NCBI GenBank assembly: GCA_947176975.1 | Contig: CAMWSW010000026.1 | Coordinates: forward strand, 1-9,670 | Direction: 5' to 3' | From: an uncultured Clostridia bacterium | GTDB lineage: Bacteria > Bacillota > Clostridia > Christensenellales > UBA3700 | DNA: 9,670 nucleotides | Part shown: positions 1 to 6,186 of the stretch, one piece after another | Layout of the letters: each line of letters begins with the position of its first letter | How positions within the stretch are numbered: position 1 is the stretch's first letter | The notes under the pieces: generated by a model | Databases searched by the model: none | Told to the model about the DNA's origin: nothing | Seen by the model: the letters and a program-made list of their open reading frames with translations, nothing else | Position numbers and translations under genes: made by a program

Positions 1-3000
1 GTAGATTACAGCGGCAAAGATTGGTCATCTTTTACAGACGTACCTCAAGAGCAAAAGAAATGGTTTGATTCTACCATAATGAATATTGCGTTTTCCGAAG
101 CAGAAGTAAAAGACGTAGGTACTTATAAAGCGACTGTGACCATAACCTCCGATGACGACGTCTTTGCAGGCGAAGCAACGAAAGAAGGGGAAAGCGACAA
201 AATAAGAATTTTCGACTTTAAAATCAATCCAAAGGAGATAGGCGTAGATATTTCCGACGTTTTGGTGGTTACCGCAAAATCGGGAGCAATATGTTCCGAC
301 GACGTGGGGACAAATCGAGAGCCGACCTTTGGCGTAACCTATTCGGGACGAGACGGGACGTCGTATACTACACCCGACGTATATCCTACTGCAGTTGGTA
401 AGTACCGAGCGACGGCGAAGATACTCACCAATGGCAAAAATTACGTACTTGACGATACGTATACAAAAGACTTTCAAATAGACAAGCGGGAGATAGACAA
501 ACCTTATTTATCTTACGACACTGTCACGTATAATGGCAATACTCAAGAATTTGAAGTGTCGGGATTGAGCACAGACGTCGAAATCATACCTCAGACGAGC
601 GGACTGTCATATTCAAATGGCAAGCTTAGCGCAAAGGTTTACGTCGACGGCGGATATATTGCGCTTGCTAAGTTAAAGGATACGACTAATACGCAATGGA
701 AAGGCGGTGGGGCAGATCCTATTGAGTTGCCAATCGCTATAAACAAAGCCTCGTTGAACGTTACGTTTACGTCAAGCGGCGGATGGTCTTGGAATAGCGG
801 AATAGACAAGGTTGTCAGTATCACCGACAACAGACAGAGCGACAACGACAAGTTGACCTTCAACGTAAGTTATGACGGCAATCATATCGACGCGTCTAAA
901 GTCGTACAGGACAGCGCAAACAAAAAGCAGACTAATATTACAATACCCAAGATATCTACGGCGGGAAGTTATTCGTTGAGCGTTGCATTGGACGTTACGG
1001 GAGACGGAAAGAATTATACTTTTACCATTGCTCAGCAACCTTTCACAATTACAGATAAGGTTATTACGGTAGAGGATAGCAATATAAGTTGGTCGTATAG
1101 CAACAACGGCAATGAAACTGCTGTGACTACATGGAATACCACAGGCGGTATATCATGTGAAATGACGTACAATGGCATCGACTATACTTTCACTGCTACT
1201 GTAAGCGGAATAACTGAAGGAACAGTTGTTGTAGATAGATACGACACACGTTCGGGAAAGGACGTCGATACGTATACGACTACGGTACATCTTACGTCAA
1301 ACGACGGAAGCCTTACCAAGTCAAGTTTCTCAATAAGTTGGAAGATAAATCAAGGTATATACGATTTATCCAACATAGAGTGGGACTATGTCGAAGGAGT
1401 GTTGAGATACACGGGTAATTCGCATACGGTGAGACTAAAGGCAGATACGTTGCCGACAGGGCTGAGTGTAGACGACGATTACTACGACGGCAATAAAGAG
1501 AAGAACGTCAACGAAGTTGGCTATACGGCAACTATAGTAATGTTTACAAATGCCGACACCAAGAATTATATCACCCCTGACAAAGACAATCCTAACTCTT
1601 ACAAATACAAAGAGGGAGAGCAATTCCCATGGACTTTGACGTGGAAGATTCTCAAAGGTAGTTTGGTACTTGATTGGGCCAACGAGGTCAAGACGGATAA
1701 AAGCGGAAAGACGTATAATCTACCGCAGATAAGCGGAAGCAATCTTTCGTATATAGACGGCTACAAGTATTACAAAGATAGCGCAGGCAAAAAGGGCGAA
1801 GAAATAGATATAAAAGATATAGCAGTCGTTGAAGAAAAAGCCGTATTCTATTGGGTAGAGGCAATATTGAAGTCGTCGGCTGAGAACAATTACGAATTAG
1901 ACGCGCAGACTAAAGAGAAGAGATTCAAGGTGGGTTCAAATAATGAAGAAGTGCTTGTAGAGTTGAGCAAGAGCGAGTATACGTATGACGGCAACACTCA
2001 CGGAGTGGAGTTGAGCGTAAGAGGCGGCAACTTTGATTTGAGTAAACTCACGATTACCTATTACAAGGATAGTGTAGAAGAAGAAAACAGACTTGCAAGT
2101 GCGCCTACGGACTCGGGAGATTACGTAATTACGCTTGAGATGAGCGAGGAAGATCTTGAAGATTACTACTTGGCAAGCGAACAGATAAAGTTTAGCATAG
2201 TCAAGAAGAAGATAACGGCGCAGTGGGATACGCACGGCAAGACGCCTGTTCTCGACGGACTTAGCGACAGCGATAAACAAGTAATAGAGTACGAGTACGT
2301 CGACGAGAATGGCAATGTAGTAGAGGCAAGCCAACTTGAGGCGGGTAAGTCGTATAATGTGCAAGCGCATATAAAGAGCGAGTACACCAACAACTATGAG
2401 TTTGTAGGCGAGGACGGCGAAGTGTTGGCAGAGCCGACGAAGACGGGCGAAGAATCATTTGTGATGAAGGATTACGACCCAGGCGATCCCAACGACCCGA
2501 AGAATCCAAATAGTCCTAATTACAATCCTAATGGCAGCGACGGCAACGGCAGTGGCGGAGTAGGCTTAGGCAATATTGAAGAATTCTTGCAGAAGTATTG
2601 GCAACCTATAGTTACCCTGATAAGTATAATATTGACAATAATATTTACGAGCAAAGGTATAGGTTACGCAAATAAGCGCAAGAGATTGAAGAAGACGATA
2701 GAGAAGAAGTACAGTTCGTATTACGCAGTGGCAGGCACGGGTTTGTTTGGCTTGACGTATACCAATTGGACGGTAGTAGCGTGCATAGCAATGGGCTTAG
2801 CGGTACTTGCGCTAGCCTTTATGATAATTGAAAAGCATATGCTCGTCAAAGTCGAGGAAGAACTTGACGACGCAAGGGATGAATACGAGCGCAACAAAGC
2901 CGATGTCGAAGAGCGAAAACGCGACGAAAATATGCGTATGATGCTCATGGGTATTATGGGCGGAAATTCAGGAGGAAATGGTAATGGTCAAGGACCTTAC

Positions 3001-3924
3001 GTTGTTCAGCAAGGACTTGGCGCGGACGAGATACGCGGAATAGTATCTGAGACAATGACGGCATTGCTTCCCGGTATGCAACAACTTTTGCCACAGCAGG
3101 CGTCATCAAATGACGAAGTAATTCAAAGACTTGTAGAGAATCAAGAAATATTGATGAGGAAGATGTCAGAGCAACCCGTTGAGAGAGTTGTCGAGAGAGA
3201 AGTTGCGGCAAGTACCGCAACCGACGACACCATTAAGAGAATCCTTGATAATCAAGACAAACTTATGCAAAAGATATTGGAACTTTCGGCAAATCAAACG
3301 AGCGAACCTCAAATTATAGAGAAAGAGGTACCCGTCGAGAAGATAGTGGAGAAAATCGTCGAAGTTCCTGTAGAGGTAGAGAAGATAGTCGAGAAGGAAG
3401 TCAAGGTCGAAGTCCCTGTTGAAGTGGAAAAGATTGTCGAGAAAGAAGTAGTCAAGGAAGTCAAGGTCGAAGTCCCTGTGGCAGCACCTGCGCCGAGCAA
3501 GCCAAAGAAAGAAGTTGCTCCTCGCCTCACACTCGATGAAGCATACGCATTACTTTCCAAGCAACAACAAAAGTACTTTGACGGATTGAGACAGTACGCT
3601 TTGTCAAAGCCAAACACCAAAGAGAAGAAGGCAATATACGCAATCACGATAGGACAGTCTACGGTAAATCCGCTCCTCAAGTTGACGATAAAGAAGGACA
3701 CTACAGTTGCTCTCTTCAAGATGGAAGATGAGTATTTGAAAGACATCAAGAGAGACGCGACTAGCGACGGAACTAAAGTCAAAGTCAAGGAGACTGAGGT
3801 TATCATAGCGGATGCTCAAGCTTGCAAGGTAGCGAAGAATATGATAGACCTTCGCGAAGACCAAATAGAGCGTTATCAAGACCTTCTCAAAGAGCAACGC
3901 GCTTTGAGCAAGCAACGCAAGTAA
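1..3924 (+). CDS. Large MBG/YDG-like repeat surface protein with membrane segments and cytoplasmic tail (5'-truncated)
   Basis: The frame is open from base 1 (VDYSGKDWSS...), so the first in-frame ATG at 79 is very unlikely to be the start; the true start and signal peptide lie upstream. Residues here count codons from base 1 (1307 visible). Residues 1-825 contain roughly nine divergent beta-rich repeats with motifs such as YNG/YDG/YTGN, 'GTYKATV', 'GKNY' and 'SWKI', resembling MBG/YDG or Ig-like adhesin modules. Residues 826-854 form an Asn/Pro/Gly linker. Membrane segments are 869-887 and 907-943 (probably two passes), separated by a basic KRKRLKK loop. A charged coiled coil follows (949-980), then a Gly-rich stretch (984-1000), Val/Glu/Lys repeats such as EKIVEKEV (1107-1160) and a C-terminal domain (1176-1307). 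No LPXTG sortase signal is visible. Inference: an envelope-spanning protein binding a ligand or matrix outside, with its tail in the cytoplasm. Precise function unknown. Confidence 0.85.
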   Translation, partial: VDYSGKDWSSFTDVPQEQKKWFDSTIMNIAFSEAEVKDVGTYKATVTITSDDDVFAGEATKEGESDKIRIFDFKINPKEIGVDISDVLVVTAKSGAICSDDVGTNREPTFGVTYSGRDGTSYTTPDVYPTAVGKYRATAKILTNGKNYVLDDTYTKDFQIDKREIDKPYLSYDTVTYNGNTQEFEVSGLSTDVEIIPQTSGLSYSNGKLSAKVYVDGGYIALAKLKDTTNTQWKGGGADPIELPIAINKASLNVTFTSSGGWSWNSGIDKVVSITDNRQSDNDKLTFNVSYDGNHIDASKVVQDSANKKQTNITIPKISTAGSYSLSVALDVTGDGKNYTFTIAQQPFTITDKVITVEDSNISWSYSNNGNETAVTTWNTTGGISCEMTYNGIDYTFTATVSGITEGTVVVDRYDTRSGKDVDTYTTTVHLTSNDGSLTKSSFSISWKINQGIYDLSNIEWDYVEGVLRYTGNSHTVRLKADTLPTGLSVDDDYYDGNKEKNVNEVGYTATIVMFTNADTKNYITPDKDNPNSYKYKEGEQFPWTLTWKILKGSLVLDWANEVKTDKSGKTYNLPQISGSNLSYIDGYKYYKDSAGKKGEEIDIKDIAVVEEKAVFYWVEAILKSSAENNYELDAQTKEKRFKVGSNNEEVLVELSKSEYTYDGNTHGVELSVRGGNFDLSKLTITYYKDSVEEENRLASAPTDSGDYVITLEMSEEDLEDYYLASEQIKFSIVKKKITAQWDTHGKTPVLDGLSDSDKQVIEYEYVDENGNVVEASQLEAGKSYNVQAHIKSEYTNNYEFVGEDGEVLAEPTKTGEESFVMKDYDPGDPNDPKNPNSPNYNPNGSDGNGSGGVGLGNIEEFLQKYWQPIVTLISIILTIIFTSKGIGYANKRKRLKKTIEKKYSSYYAVAGTGLFGLTYTNWTVVACIAMGLAVLALAFMIIEKHMLVKVEEELDDARDEYERNKADVEERKRDENMRMMLMGIMGGNSGGNGNGQGPYVVQQGLGADEIRGIVSETMTALLPGMQQLLPQQASSNDEVIQRLVENQEILMRKMSEQPVERVVEREVAASTATDDTIKRILDNQDKLMQKILELSANQTSEPQIIEKEVPVEKIVEKIVEVPVEVEKIVEKEVKVEVPVEVEKIVEKEVVKEVKVEVPVAAPAPSKPKKEVAPRLTLDEAYALLSKQQQKYFDGLRQYALSKPNTKEKKAIYAITIGQSTVNPLLKLTIKKDTTVALFKMEDEYLKDIKRDATSDGTKVKVKETEVIIADAQACKVAKNMIDLREDQIERYQDLLKEQRALSKQRK
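3316..3480 (+). repeat. In-gene Val/Glu/Lys repeat tract
   Basis: This tract lies inside the large surface-protein gene and encodes alternating units of EKIVEK, EVPVE and KVEVPV type (residues 1107-1160). At the DNA level, 26 bases at 3394-3419 recur exactly at 3454-3479, a 60-bp period that suggests unit duplication. Such valine/glutamate-rich tracts usually act as extended or coiled spacers; that role is inferred here. Confidence 0.8.
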
Positions 3925-3927
3925 GAG

Positions 3928-4058
3928 CAACCGCATATAGCACAGCTCTTTTTGCCCTAACGTCGGGTCTTGGGAAGTCGACGTGTACGCCGAGTACACT
4001 TGACGACTTCACCTCGCCCTAGCACGGACAAAAATAACTGCACTCTCTGCGGTTGTGC
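3928..4058. repeat. ~131-bp imperfect palindrome, folded intergenic element
   Basis: It starts four bases after the stop of the surface-protein gene. The outer arms 3928-3957 and 4026-4055 pair at 23 of 30 positions without gaps, including an 8-bp block (CAACCGCA with TGCGGTTG) and a 6-bp block (TTTTTG with CAAAAA). Four of the seven mismatches are C/A oppositions, which become G-U pairs if the minus strand is transcribed. The centre is a separate hairpin: GAAGTCG (3974-3980) with CGACTTC (4004-4010), and GTGTAC (3983-3988) with GTACAC (3994-3999), loop GCCGA. It may be a MITE-like repeat, a folded RNA or part of a 3' untranslated region. No coding potential is convincing. Confidence 0.6.
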
Positions 4059-4062
4059 CTTT

Positions 4063-4102
4063 GTCATTTCGACCGCAACGCAGTGGAGTGGAGAAATCTC
4101 AA
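4063..4102. repeat. Dispersed hairpin repeat, copy A
   Basis: A 40-bp unit with ends GTC and CTCAA. Arms ATTTC (4066-4070) and GAAAT (4093-4097) enclose a 22-base interior. The same ends, with arms altered but still complementary, are found at 9620-9649. This type of sequence (CATTTCGA...GAGAAATCTC) resembles interspersed intergenic repeats I recall from many bacterial genomes. Its place just behind a gene and before a terminator fits a REP-like element. Confidence 0.6.
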
Positions 4103-4110
4103 TCCGATTA

Positions 4111-4159
4111 AAAAACAATAAAAAATAGCGGAGCGCATTTGCGTTCCGCTTATTTTTTT
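4111..4159. terminator. Bidirectional intrinsic terminator between convergent genes
   Basis: A 10-bp stem, AGCGGAGCGC (4127-4136) with GCGTTCCGCT (4141-4150), has one G-T wobble and a four-base loop, ATTT. On the plus strand it is followed by TATTTTTTT. On the minus strand the same stem is followed by ATTTTTATTGTTTTTT. It can therefore end transcripts of the surface-protein gene coming from the left and of the small membrane-protein gene, whose stop is 21 bases from the stem. Confidence 0.88.
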
Positions 4160-4170
4160 GTTGTTGTCTA

Positions 4171-4503
4171 TTAGATAATTCCGTAGAAGCCCCAAACGAT
4201 TGCCAAAACCAAGTAGATGATAATGCAAGCAATTATCAAAGTTCTTACGCCTTTCGTTCTGCCTTTTGAATATCTGTAAGCTCCCAAGCATACGGCGATT
4301 GCGACGGCAACCATCTGTATTAAGTTCATCGCACCCATAACTTTGGCGCCTACGCCGCTAAGAGTTACGCCAACCCAACGCAATATCAAATTGACGAAGA
4401 AAATTATGATTGACAATACGATTGCGGTAGCGCAGCAAATTCCTATGACAGAACCGGTACCTACTGCCGTTGACGATCTTGTGTCTTTCTTCTTTTTTGC
4501 CAT
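4171..4503 (-). CDS. Small three-pass membrane protein of unknown function
   Basis: 110 residues with a lysine-rich N-terminus (MAKKKKDTRSS) and three hydrophobic segments at about 19-41, 57-76 and 88-108, joined by short polar loops, the second being basic (YRYSKGRTKGVR). I recognise no family motif. The start is supported by a strong AGGAGGT site at 4511-4517, seven bases before the ATG. It has its own extended -10 promoter just upstream and a terminator just downstream, so it is probably a single-gene transcript and not simply read through from the AraC-type gene 85 bp upstream. It converges on the large surface-protein gene, but nothing in the sequence ties their functions together. The lack of a cleavable signal and the hydrophobic content place it in the cytoplasmic membrane. 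Confidence 0.8.
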   Translation of the reverse strand: MAKKKKDTRSSTAVGTGSVIGICCATAIVLSIIIFFVNLILRWVGVTLSGVGAKVMGAMNLIQMVAVAIAVCLGAYRYSKGRTKGVRTLIIACIIIYLVLAIVWGFYGII

Positions 4504-4532
4504 ATTTAAAACCTCCTAATTAGTTTAATCAA

Positions 4533-4561
4533 ATTTTAGCACACACGGCTAAATTTCTCAA
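4533..4561 (-). promoter_or_regulatory. Promoter of the small membrane-protein gene
   Basis: Read on the minus strand: -35 TTGAGA (4556-4561), 17-bp spacer, -10 TAAAAT (4533-4538). A TGC immediately before the -10 makes it an extended -10 type. Transcription would start near 4526, just before the AGGAGGT site at 4511-4517. The surrounding 85-bp gap also holds an A/T hairpin, AAAATTT-ATTT-AAATTTT, behind the AraC-type gene, too weak to call a terminator. Confidence 0.7.
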
Positions 4562-4588
4562 CAAAATTTAAATAAATTTTTCAATTAC

Positions 4589-5356
4589 TCAATCTTCGTC
4601 GTTGTAGTTGTCGTTTTTGGGTTCGCCGATATATTCTTTTGGCGACACGCCTACGAACTTTTTGAACACTCTCGAGAAGTAGAGTTGGTCGTTGAATCCG
4701 CAACGCTCGGCAATCTCGTATATCTTGAGATTGTTGATGTTGCGAGACAGCAAAAGTTTTTGCGCGGAATTGATACGCGTCTGATTGAGAAATTGAAGGG
4801 GAGACACGCCCTTTTCTTTTATAAACTGTCTTCTGATATAATCCTTTGACAAGTCAAATTGACTGTAGATGCTGTCTATAGAGAAATTGGGGTCGTAGAA
4901 ATTTTCTATGATTGCGTTGGCGATGAGTTCGATATGCTGACTCGTCTGCGAAGAGCCGTCAAATTGAGATATGAATCCCAAAATCAAATCCGTAAACGCC
5001 ATTATTATATTTGACGAACATCCCGACATTGCAGAGAAGTGTCTGTAGCACATATCCATAGTAGTGTGCAAATCTTTTTGCTGATTGTCCTTGACTACGA
5101 TCGCGTTCTTGAAGCTTGGAGTCCAGCCCGCTACCGTCATATGTATATTTTTAAAGCCCGTTTGGGAAGTGTTGCTGTGCAAAGTATTTGGCGGAATTAC
5201 TACTATTTCGTTCACATTGTACTCAAGCGGTTTTGCATTTTCAAAAATTATCGTTCCGCTTCCGCCCGTGCAGTAAATCAACTCCCAGTAGCTGTGTTTG
5301 TGCTGTTTTACGTCGTAAGTCTTAAAATTTTTTCCGATATAATTGATTGCCGGCAT
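4589..5356 (-). CDS. AraC-family transcriptional regulator with cupin-like sensor domain
   Basis: 255 residues with typical AraC/XylS-type layout. The N-terminal part (about 15-62) looks like a cupin/AraC ligand-binding fold: HKHSYWELIY, a Gly-rich turn GGSGTI, and the IVVIPPNTLH strand. The C-terminal ~100 residues hold two helix-turn-helix motifs, at about 158-182 (LSKDYIRRQFIKEKG) and 208-235 (IAERCGFNDQLYFSRVFKKF), followed by the family signature GVSPKEY. The ATG at 5356 has a GAGAGG site nine bases upstream. The gene is divergent from the kdgA-kdgK-uxaC-uxuA operon across 179 bp. By analogy with other sugar-sensing AraC proteins it probably activates that operon in response to a hexuronate or a pathway intermediate; ligand and target are inferred. 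The family assignment is secure; no specific gene name is justified. Confidence 0.93.
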   Translation of the reverse strand: MPAINYIGKNFKTYDVKQHKHSYWELIYCTGGSGTIIFENAKPLEYNVNEIVVIPPNTLHSNTSQTGFKNIHMTVAGWTPSFKNAIVVKDNQQKDLHTTMDMCYRHFSAMSGCSSNIIMAFTDLILGFISQFDGSSQTSQHIELIANAIIENFYDPNFSIDSIYSQFDLSKDYIRRQFIKEKGVSPLQFLNQTRINSAQKLLLSRNINNLKIYEIAERCGFNDQLYFSRVFKKFVGVSPKEYIGEPKNDNYNDED

Positions 5357-5392
5357 AAAAAATTTCCTCTCTTGTCATCTTATCTTAGACTC

Positions 5393-5421
5393 ATTATACA
5401 CGCAAAAACCTATTTTGTCCA
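5393..5421 (-). promoter_or_regulatory. Promoter of the AraC-family regulator gene
   Basis: Minus strand: -35 TGGACA (5416-5421, five of six consensus bases), 17-bp spacer, -10 TATAAT (5393-5398, perfect). Transcription would begin near 5386, giving a leader of about 30 bases before the ATG at 5356. The inverted repeat CAAAA-N5-TTTTG (5403-5417) sits in the spacer and touches the -35, a suitable place for self-repression. Confidence 0.75.
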
Positions 5422-5438
5422 TAATTTTAATGCAAAAA
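5402..5438 (+). promoter_or_regulatory. Candidate AraC-type operator: two direct GCAAAAA repeats
   Basis: GCAAAAA occurs at 5402-5408 and again at 5432-5438, exactly 30 bp apart (about three helical turns). The first copy lies inside the regulator's own promoter. The second ends five bases before the -35 of the kdgA promoter. Direct repeats next to the -35 are where AraC-type activators often bind. The region is A/T-rich and the match beyond seven bases is poor, so this is only a candidate. Confidence 0.3.
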
Positions 5439-5443
5439 GAGTA

Positions 5444-5472
5444 TTGTTTTTTTATAGCCCGTATATTATAAT
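5444..5472 (+). promoter_or_regulatory. Promoter of the hexuronate operon (kdgA-kdgK-uxaC-uxuA)
   Basis: -35 TTGTTT (5444-5449), 17-bp spacer, perfect -10 TATAAT (5467-5472). The start would fall near 5479, leaving a leader of about 56 bases before the kdgA ATG. The poor last three bases of the -35 fit a promoter that needs an activator, consistent with the divergent AraC-type gene. Confidence 0.7.
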
Positions 5473-5499
5473 AATCTTATAATCAAGAAAATCTTCGGA

Positions 5500-5516
5500 T
5501 TGCTTTGTTAAAGCAA
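5500..5516. promoter_or_regulatory. Perfect inverted repeat in the kdgA leader (candidate operator)
   Basis: TTGCTTT-GTT-AAAGCAA is a perfect dyad with 7-bp arms and a 3-base centre. It lies downstream of the -10 and ten bases before the kdgA ribosome binding site (5526-5531). A repressor bound here would block the operon. It does not fit the catabolite-repression (cre) consensus, because the central CG is absent. As RNA it would be a small hairpin near the 5' end of the transcript. Confidence 0.5.
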
Positions 5517-5535
5517 CCTTAATACGAGGTGATAT

Positions 5536-6186
5536 ATGCAAAAAATCAACGTGTACAAAACTATTAAGGAGCAAGGCGTCGTCGTCGTAATCAGAGGCAA
5601 CAACTTGCAAGAGGCAATCAAGACCGTCGAAGCTTGTTATAAGGGCGGAATCAAGGTAATCGAAGTTACCTTCACCGTTCCAAGAGCCGACGAACTTATC
5701 AAGACGCTTGTCGAAAAATACGCAGGCACGGATATGCTTGTGGGCGCAGGCACGGTACTTGACCCCGAGACGGCGAGAATAGCTATGCTTGCGGGCGCAA
5801 AGTTTATCGTATCTCCGTCGCTCAACGTCGACACGATAAAGATGTGTAACAGATACGGAGTGCCCGTAATGAGCGGTATTATGACCCCCACCGAGGCGCA
5901 GACGGCTATGGAATACGGCGTGGATATCCTCAAGCTCTTCCCGGGCGACGTGGCAAAACCCGCGGGACTCAAAGCTCTCAAAGGACCGTTCCCGCATGCA
6001 AATATCATGCCGACCGGCGGCGTAAGCCAAGACAACGTCGAAGAGTGGTTTAAGGCCGGCGCGTACGCAGTGGGCGCAGGCTCATTCCTCACCAAGGACG
6101 CCAAGACGGGAGACTTTGACAAAGTGGAGAAGACTTGCAGAGCCTTCGTCGAAAAAGTGCAGTCGATTATCGGAGGTAAGAAATAA
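5536..6186 (+). CDS. kdgA: 2-dehydro-3-deoxyphosphogluconate (KDPG) aldolase
   Basis: A 216-residue class I aldolase of the KDPG/KHG aldolase family, a cytoplasmic TIM barrel that splits KDPG into pyruvate and glyceraldehyde-3-phosphate, the last step of hexuronate breakdown and of the Entner-Doudoroff route. Visible motifs are VIEVTFTVPRA with the conserved Glu43, VGAGTVLDPETA (69-80), FIVSP (90-94), LKLFPGD with the Schiff-base lysine at 133, and the phosphate-binding PTGGV (159-163) followed by GAGSF (180-184). Length is usual for the family. The ATG is preceded by GAGGTG at 5526-5531. It is the first gene of the operon. Its stop TAA overlaps the ATG of kdgK by one base. The family is also called eda; many members additionally accept 4-hydroxy-2-oxoglutarate, which sequence alone cannot settle. 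Confidence 0.95.
   Translation: MQKINVYKTIKEQGVVVVIRGNNLQEAIKTVEACYKGGIKVIEVTFTVPRADELIKTLVEKYAGTDMLVGAGTVLDPETARIAMLAGAKFIVSPSLNVDTIKMCNRYGVPVMSGIMTPTEAQTAMEYGVDILKLFPGDVAKPAGLKALKGPFPHANIMPTGGVSQDNVEEWFKAGAYAVGAGSFLTKDAKTGDFDKVEKTCRAFVEKVQSIIGGKK

Noticed and set aside
3316..3480. Regular repeats read as a CRISPR array
   Set aside because: The repeats are in frame, encode a continuous Val/Glu/Lys tract and have no unique spacers.
3923..3953. Terminator directly behind the surface-protein gene (AAGAGC with GCTCTT, then Ts)
   Set aside because: The stem is only six base pairs with a 16-base loop and a short T run, and the same bases fit the larger palindrome better; the terminator at 4111-4159 is far stronger.
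3822..4022. Plus-strand 66-codon frame over the end of the surface-protein gene
   Set aside because: It overlaps the real gene in another frame, runs into the palindrome and has an Arg/Ser/Thr-rich, non-protein-like composition.
3957..4232. Minus-strand 91-codon frame through the intergenic region
   Set aside because: It runs through the palindrome, hairpin repeat and terminator and overlaps the end of the small membrane-protein gene; composition is not protein-like.
5039..5482. Plus-strand 147-codon frame opposite the AraC-type gene
   Set aside because: It is antisense to a clear AraC-family gene and crosses its promoter region.
5478..5483. Second TATAAT as the operon -10
   Set aside because: At 17-bp spacing the -35 position reads TAGCCC, a poor match; the TATAAT at 5467-5472 has TTGTTT at the right distance.
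5500..5516. Catabolite-repression (cre) site
   Set aside because: The dyad lacks the central CG and has an odd-length spacer, so it does not fit the cre consensus.
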